Positions 12,737-16,496 of a stretch of 16,496 nucleotides of DNA are shown here, one piece after another; within the stretch, counting starts at the first letter, position 1; each line of letters begins with the position of its first letter. Source of the DNA: JAOACQ01 sp049968515 (lineage in GTDB: Bacteria > Spirochaetota > Brevinematia > Brevinematales > JAOACQ01); NCBI GenBank assembly GCA_049968515.1, contig JBMFQR010000037.1:1-16496 (forward strand). The letters run 5' to 3'. A model generated the notes under the pieces. It made no database searches. It was not told the DNA's origin and worked only from the letters and a program-made list of their open reading frames with translations. The position numbers and the translations under genes are program-made.

Positions 12737-14347
12737 CTAAGAATTTGATACTTCTCTTAGTTTTTCAAGTGCTAAAAATGCCCTGCCGCTGTCAATTGCT
12801 TCTTCAGCCATCTGGAATGCCTCATTAAGTTTGACACCTTTCGTAATATAGATTCCGAGACCGCTGTTTAAAACCACCATTTTTCTCGGATCCCCTTTCT
12901 CTCTGCCTTTTAAAATCTCAAGAATCAGAGTAGCACTCTCATCTGGAGATTTTACCCTGACATTTTCTATCCTACCATTCAGCCCAAAATCGGATGGATT
13001 TAACTCCCAGCTTTTTATTTCACCATCCTTTATTTCCCTCACAAGAGTTTTCCCCTCAATACTTGCCTCATCAATTCCCGGTTCTCCATGAATAACGAGA
13101 GAATGCTTATGCCCAAGTTTTAAAAATACCTCTGCAACAAGATCGAGTAAATCCTGGGAGAAAACCCCCATCACATGATGTTTAACACCTGCCGGATTTA
13201 CAATAGGCCCTAAAATATTGAAAAGTGTCCTTACACCAACTTCTCTTCTGACTGGCATTACCTGTTTCATTGCTGGATGATAAAGAGGGGCAAATAAAAA
13301 AGCAATGTTGGCTTTCTCAAGACATATTTTTGCCTTATCAGGTGGAATTGAAATGTTAACCCCCAGTTTTTCGAGCACGTCTGCAGCCCCGCTTTTTGAG
13401 GTTATAGAACGATTGCCATGCTTGGCAACATAGCATCCGGTCCCGGCAAGAATGAATGAGGCAGTGGTTGAGACATTGAAGGTTTCTGATTTATCCCCAC
13501 CACTTCCACATGTATCAACAAGCGGTTCCAAATCAGTATTAACCTTTGAACATACCTCAAACATTGCCTTTGCACTACCAGCTATCTCATCCGATTTTTC
13601 TCCCTTGATTCTCAACCCTATGAGGTATGCAGCAATCTGGGATGGAGTTAAATCTCCCCTCATTATGAAGTTCATCATCTCATAGGCCTCATTTATTGCC
13701 AGATCCCCGCCCTCAACGACCTTGGTAATGATATCCTTGAATTTTGTAAATACCACGTCCTTTCTTTTTTTCTCCTCTTTTTCTTTCACAATCCCAACAA
13801 AATTTTCTATAATCTTTTTTCCGTTTTCAGTGAGGATGGATTCAGGATGAAACTGAATTCCATAAGTTGGAAATCCCTTCAATTTTAACCCCATTATTTC
13901 CCCATCATCACTTTCTGCAATTACTTCAAGGCATTCAGGCAAATTCTCCCTTCTGACAACAAGTGAATGATATCTTATGGCACTGAATTTTTCTGGCAAA
14001 CCGGCAAAAATTTCATTTCCATTCTGCAAAATCATTGAAGACTTTCCATGCATTATGTTTTTTGCCTGAATTATTTCACCACCATAAACATAACCAATTG
14101 CCTGATGACCAAGACAGACACCGAGTATGGGAATATCAGGTAGATTCTTTATCAAATCAAGAGAAACCTTTGAGTCCTCTGGCCTACCCGGTCCAGGGGA
14201 AATAACTATTCCATCGGGAGAAAGCTTTTTAACCTCTTCCAGCATAATCTTATCATTCCTGTAAACCCTTATGTCGTTATAAAACTCACCAAGATACTGC
14301 ACAATGTTGTAAATAAAAGAGTCATAATTGTCAATTACTAAAATCAT
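12737..14347 (-). CDS. trpGD: Fused anthranilate synthase amidotransferase / anthranilate phosphoribosyltransferase
   Basis: The protein (536 aa) is a natural fusion. Residues 1-188 are the glutamine amidotransferase TrpG: ISPGPGRPED (49-58), the nucleophile in GVCLGHQAIGY (C78) and FHPES (H167, E169); it feeds ammonia to TrpE. A Lys/Glu-rich linker (188-197) leads to TrpD, about 198-536: DTCGSGGDKSETFNVST (278-294, PRPP-binding), KHGNRSITSKSGAADVLEKL, the VRREVGVRTLFNILGP segment and IHGEPGIDEAS. TrpD transfers phosphoribose from PRPP to anthranilate. The same fusion order is known in enteric bacteria and Thermotoga. An AAGGAGG ribosome site lies 5 nt before the start. It lies between trpE (56-bp gap) and trpC (10-bp gap). 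All expected catalytic residues that I can check are present. Confidence 0.96.
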   Translation of the reverse strand: MILVIDNYDSFIYNIVQYLGEFYNDIRVYRNDKIMLEEVKKLSPDGIVISPGPGRPEDSKVSLDLIKNLPDIPILGVCLGHQAIGYVYGGEIIQAKNIMHGKSSMILQNGNEIFAGLPEKFSAIRYHSLVVRRENLPECLEVIAESDDGEIMGLKLKGFPTYGIQFHPESILTENGKKIIENFVGIVKEKEEKKRKDVVFTKFKDIITKVVEGGDLAINEAYEMMNFIMRGDLTPSQIAAYLIGLRIKGEKSDEIAGSAKAMFEVCSKVNTDLEPLVDTCGSGGDKSETFNVSTTASFILAGTGCYVAKHGNRSITSKSGAADVLEKLGVNISIPPDKAKICLEKANIAFLFAPLYHPAMKQVMPVRREVGVRTLFNILGPIVNPAGVKHHVMGVFSQDLLDLVAEVFLKLGHKHSLVIHGEPGIDEASIEGKTLVREIKDGEIKSWELNPSDFGLNGRIENVRVKSPDESATLILEILKGREKGDPRKMVVLNSGLGIYITKGVKLNEAFQMAEEAIDSGRAFLALEKLREVSNS

Positions 14348-14403
14348 GATAACCTCCTTTCTTATTTATATTTTTCCTTATAGAGCTGTCCAAAAACTTC
14401 TCT

Positions 14404-15828
14404 CTAAAGTATTGCCTTCATTAAAGCTTTAACCTTATTTATACACTCCATATACTCCTTTTCCGGCACAGAATCATAAACAATACCCGCACCAGCCTGC
14501 AGATATACCCTTTTATTCTTATGGATTATTGTCCTGATTGCTATACAGGTATCAAAATTCCCTCTGAGGTCTATGTATCCAACCAGTCCGGCATAAATTC
14601 CTCTCTTTTCTGGTTCTATCTCCTCGATTATTTCCATTGCCCTGATTTTTGGAGCACCTGTTACAGTTCCCGCAGGAAATGTGGCTCCAATCACATCTAT
14701 TGCATCGGCATTCTCCTGTGGAACACCGTAAACATCTGAAACTATATGCATAACGTGTGAATACCTTTCTATGTGAAATGGCTTTTCAACCCTTACAGTA
14801 TTGTATTTAGAGATTCTTCCTACATCATTTCTTGCAAGATCAAGCAACATTGTATGTTCGGCAAGTTCTTTTTTATCACCAAGAAGATCTTTTTCAATCT
14901 CCAAATCTTCTTTTACATTCCTGCCTCTCGGCCTTGTTCCGGCTATAGGCCTGACAAGAATTTCAGAATTTACTCCATTTCTAACCTTTTTCACCATCAC
15001 CTCTGGCGAAGACCCAATGAGTTTAAAATCAGTAAAATCAATATAAAACATATATGGAGAAGGATTTATCATTCTGAGTTTTCTATAGATATCGAAAGGT
15101 GGTTTTTCAGTAAAAGTTGCGAATCTTTGAGAAATTACCCCCTGAAAAATATCCCCTGCAATTATGTAATCCCTTACCTTTTCAACAGCTTTAAGAAAAT
15201 CATCTTTTTTAAAATTTGATGTTAGCGTAATGGAAGATGTTATATTCTCGTTTATATGTGAGATATACCTGACATTATAAATTCTTCTCTCATAGTTTTT
15301 CATCTGCTCAAAAACCTCATTTTTCTCCTCATTTTTGAAATAATGACTGTTTATTATAACCTTCTGCTTTATGTGGTCAAAGACAATCAATATTTTTGGC
15401 AACATAAGGTAAATATCAGGTAGATTGAGCCTATCTGGTTTAATGTCCGGAATCTGCTCAAAATATCTTATGCTATCATAACTAAAATAGCCCACAAGTC
15501 CAGCTGTAAGAGGAATAAAATCATCCCTTTCATCCATAACCTTTAGTGAATTTATAAGTTCCTTCAGCTCCTTTAGAGGATTTGGAGATTCGAAGCTTTT
15601 CTCCTCATTTTTAAATCTTATAAGAACCTTGTCCTTTTTTGCTATAAATTCAAGCTCGGGTTCAATTCCTATGAACGAGTATCTACCTATGCTTTCGCCC
15701 TTCTCAACACTTTCGAGAAGAAACGATTTTCTACCATCCTGATCCAGAGCTAAATACGTCGAAACTGGAGTTTCAATATCTGCCGGAATCTCAAAACTCA
15801 CCGGATAAATTTCCCTTTTTTGAAACAT
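14404..15828 (-). CDS. trpE: Anthranilate synthase component I
   Basis: TrpE (474 aa) converts chorismate to anthranilate with ammonia from the TrpG domain encoded next door. The N-terminal LLES (37-40) is the site that binds tryptophan for feedback inhibition, so the enzyme should be end-product controlled. The chorismate-binding domain shows SPYMFYIDF, GSSPEVMV, VRPIAGTRPRGR, HTMLLDLARNDVGR, GTVTGAPKIRAMEIIEE, YAGLVGYIDLRGNFDTCIAI and the C-terminal AGAGIVYDSVPEKEYMECINK. The ribosome site GGAGG is 7 nt before the ATG. It is the first structural gene of the operon, placed 18 nt after a strong attenuator-type terminator, so its transcription depends on escape from that terminator. Confidence 0.97.
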   Translation of the reverse strand: MFQKREIYPVSFEIPADIETPVSTYLALDQDGRKSFLLESVEKGESIGRYSFIGIEPELEFIAKKDKVLIRFKNEEKSFESPNPLKELKELINSLKVMDERDDFIPLTAGLVGYFSYDSIRYFEQIPDIKPDRLNLPDIYLMLPKILIVFDHIKQKVIINSHYFKNEEKNEVFEQMKNYERRIYNVRYISHINENITSSITLTSNFKKDDFLKAVEKVRDYIIAGDIFQGVISQRFATFTEKPPFDIYRKLRMINPSPYMFYIDFTDFKLIGSSPEVMVKKVRNGVNSEILVRPIAGTRPRGRNVKEDLEIEKDLLGDKKELAEHTMLLDLARNDVGRISKYNTVRVEKPFHIERYSHVMHIVSDVYGVPQENADAIDVIGATFPAGTVTGAPKIRAMEIIEEIEPEKRGIYAGLVGYIDLRGNFDTCIAIRTIIHKNKRVYLQAGAGIVYDSVPEKEYMECINKVKALMKAIL

Positions 15829-15845
15829 AAAAAAACCTCCATAAA

Positions 15846-15878
15846 CAAAAAAAGCCCACAGGTATCAACCTGTGGGCT
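15846..15878 (-). terminator. trp attenuator terminator
   Basis: On the minus strand AGCCCACAGGT (15868-15878), loop TGAT and ACCTGTGGGCT (15853-15863) form a perfect 11-bp stem followed by a T tract (15847-15852). It stands between the leader peptide and trpE, 18 nt before the trpE start, which is the classical place for the 3:4 hairpin of trp attenuation. Confidence 0.93.
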
Positions 15879-15977
15879 TCTAAAATAAAATCAACCTTTT
15901 TTATCCCTTCTCCACCGGGTCAACACCTGCCTTAGACAGACTCAAGAACCACCACCAGAAGAAATAAAAAAGATTGA
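15865..15977 (-). promoter_or_regulatory. Alternative RNA arms of the trp leader
   Basis: Arm 1 (15957-15977, within codons 6-13 of the leader peptide) can pair with arm 2 (15891-15911, across and past its stop codon) in 21 consecutive base pairs, three of them G-U. A second pairing joins TTGACCCGGTGG (15912-15923) with CCACAGGTTGA (15865-15875, the first arm and loop of the terminator): ten pairs, two G-U, with one small internal loop. The second would block the terminator. A ribosome stalled on the Trp codons (15949-15957) would cover arm 1 and leave 15912-15923 free; one at the stop codon would cover arm 2 and let the terminator form. The pairings are read from sequence; the switching model is inference by analogy with known trp attenuators. 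Confidence 0.65.
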
Positions 15978-15993
15978 CAGCCTTACAATCCAT
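15901..15993 (-). CDS. trpL: trp leader peptide with three consecutive Trp codons
   Basis: The 30-codon ORF begins MDCKAVNLFYFF, has TGG-TGG-TGG at codons 13-15 (15949-15957), and ends VDPVEKG at a TAA. An AGGGG ribosome site (16000-16004) lies 6 nt before the ATG, and the promoter start is about 20 nt upstream. Tryptophan is a rare residue, so three in a row directly before an anthranilate-synthase gene and a terminator is strong evidence for a ribosome-sensed leader peptide. It is longer than the 14-residue enteric TrpL and places its Trp codons in the middle. The peptide itself probably has no other role. Confidence 0.9.
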   Translation of the reverse strand: MDCKAVNLFYFFWWWFLSLSKAGVDPVEKG

Positions 15994-16020
15994 CAATAAC
16001 CCCTAATCAAACTTGTAAGT

Positions 16021-16049
16021 ATTATAACTTCTAAAAAAGAAAAATGCAA
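16021..16049 (-). promoter_or_regulatory. trp operon promoter
   Basis: TTGCAT (16044-16049), a 17-bp spacer and a consensus TATAAT (16021-16026) on the minus strand predict a start near 16014, giving a short 5' stretch before the leader peptide. I see no TrpR-like palindrome overlapping it, so attenuation may be the main control. Confidence 0.8.
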
Positions 16050-16225
16050 CATTTTTTTGTAAAATTTTTAAAATTTTTCCATTATTGGTCAAACTTTTTA
16101 CATAGTCATATCTACAATTCTTATTAGAAGCTTCAATGCCCCATATAAAAGTTAAGAGGTATTTCCTTAGAAATCAATTTGTAACAAACGCTTCGCAATC
16201 TTTTACAAAAAATTTTTCAAAAAAC
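16050..16225. other. Intergenic region between divergent promoters
   Basis: This strongly AT-rich piece lies between the trp promoter and the promoter at 16226. I see no ORF with a ribosome site, no RNA gene and no long inverted repeat. Confidence 0.5.
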
Positions 16226-16254
16226 TTGAAATACTTTAAAAAATAAAGTATACT
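16226..16254 (+). promoter_or_regulatory. Promoter of the POTRA-like gene
   Basis: TTGAAA (16226-16231), a 17-bp spacer and TATACT (16249-16254) predict a start near 16261. The spacer carries an inverted repeat, TACTTT (16232-16237) and AAAGTA (16245-16250), which might be an operator. AAAGGAG (16271-16277) is the ribosome site for the ATG at 16284. Confidence 0.65.
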
Positions 16255-16283
16255 ATATAATAAAGAACTTTAAAGGAGATAGT

Positions 16284-16496
16284 ATGAAATATACTAAACT
16301 TCTATTTATTTTATTTATCTTCAATTCCTTTTATGGGGTTGTTTTAAATAAAATAAAAATAATCGGGAATGAATATACTAAGTCATCTACCACTCTTGAA
16401 ATAGCTTCAGACTTAAAAGAAGGAGATGGTATGATAAAAGAGGTGGACTAAAGCTCTAAGTAGACGGATAATGAGAAAAGGATTAAACTAATTGTC
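16284..16496 (+). pseudogene. Broken N-terminus of a POTRA-like exported protein
   Basis: The open frame from 16284 has 55 codons and stops at 16449-16451. It starts with a signal-peptide-like segment (MKYTKLLFILFIFNSFYG), then LNKIKIIGNEYTKSSTTLEI and ASDLKEGDG, which resembles the opening strand and helix of a POTRA domain as in BamA/Omp85 proteins (K-I-x-I-x-G-N-x-x-T). Beyond the stop, the +1 frame (from 16450) reads KALSRRIMRKGLN, also POTRA-like, and the original frame later reads DNEKRIKLIV. The coding signal therefore seems to continue across frames, suggesting frameshift mutations or sequence errors near the window edge. The promoter and ribosome site are intact, so the damage could be recent. 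The alternative is a genuine 55-residue exported peptide. Family assignment is tentative. Confidence 0.4.

Noticed and set aside
14773..15219. Plus-strand 148-codon ORF inside trpE
   Set aside because: It is antisense to conserved chorismate-binding motifs of TrpE and shows no coding character of its own.
15841..15960. T-box riboswitch for tryptophan
   Set aside because: No T-box consensus or specifier-loop layout is seen, whereas a translated ORF with three Trp codons explains the leader better.
16014..16049. TrpR operator in the trp promoter
   Set aside because: No palindrome resembling a Trp repressor site overlaps the -35 or -10 boxes.
1..16496. tRNA, rRNA, insertion sequence or phage genes
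   Set aside because: No cloverleaf-like segment, transposase or integrase motif, or flanking target duplication was found on reading.

Overview
The window is AT-rich (about a third GC by eye) and densely coded. It comes from a bacterium that looks diderm: there is a lipoprotein signal, an RseC-like membrane protein and the start of a POTRA-like exported protein. Bacterial sigma-70-type promoters (TTGACA/TATAAT-like boxes 16-17 bp apart) and GGAGG ribosome sites recur. I cannot assign a phylum; a spirochaete-like or deep-branching, possibly thermophilic, anaerobe fits but is not shown.

Layout. (1) 93-2635: a GH1 beta-glucosidase on the minus strand, with a promoter and perfect 18-bp palindromic operator, divergent from a seven-helix membrane protein that ends in a LuxR-type DNA-binding domain. 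(2) 2636-2977: a gene-poor stretch that ends in a duplicated 29-bp leader element. (3) 2978-7714: a plus-strand operon of aminotransferase, lipoprotein, coaBC, ruvC and a membrane-anchored protein with a duplicated beta domain. (4) 7718-8116: an RseC-like gene on the minus strand, divergent from (5) 8249-10510: a nucleosidase-like gene overlapping a spore-photoproduct-lyase-like radical SAM gene, then a small membrane protein. Both divergent transcripts look leaderless. (6) 10606-11928: a coiled-coil protein made almost wholly of 21-residue repeats. (7) 11938-16049: minus-strand trpE-trpGD-trpC behind a ribosome-mediated attenuator. (8) 16226-16496: a promoter and the broken start of a POTRA-like exported protein.

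How the parts work together. The trp genes convert chorismate to indole-3-glycerol phosphate, except for the TrpF step; trpF, trpB and trpA are not here. Their leader encodes a 30-residue peptide with three Trp codons in a row, and RNA arms that could switch between a 21-bp stem plus terminator and an antiterminator. The nucleosidase/radical-SAM pair suggests one enzyme that makes 5'-deoxyadenosine and another that removes it. The least explained parts are the 21-residue-repeat protein, the radical SAM pair, the duplicated leader before the aminotransferase, and a TrpC with a changed Ser-Glu-Ser-Gly motif.
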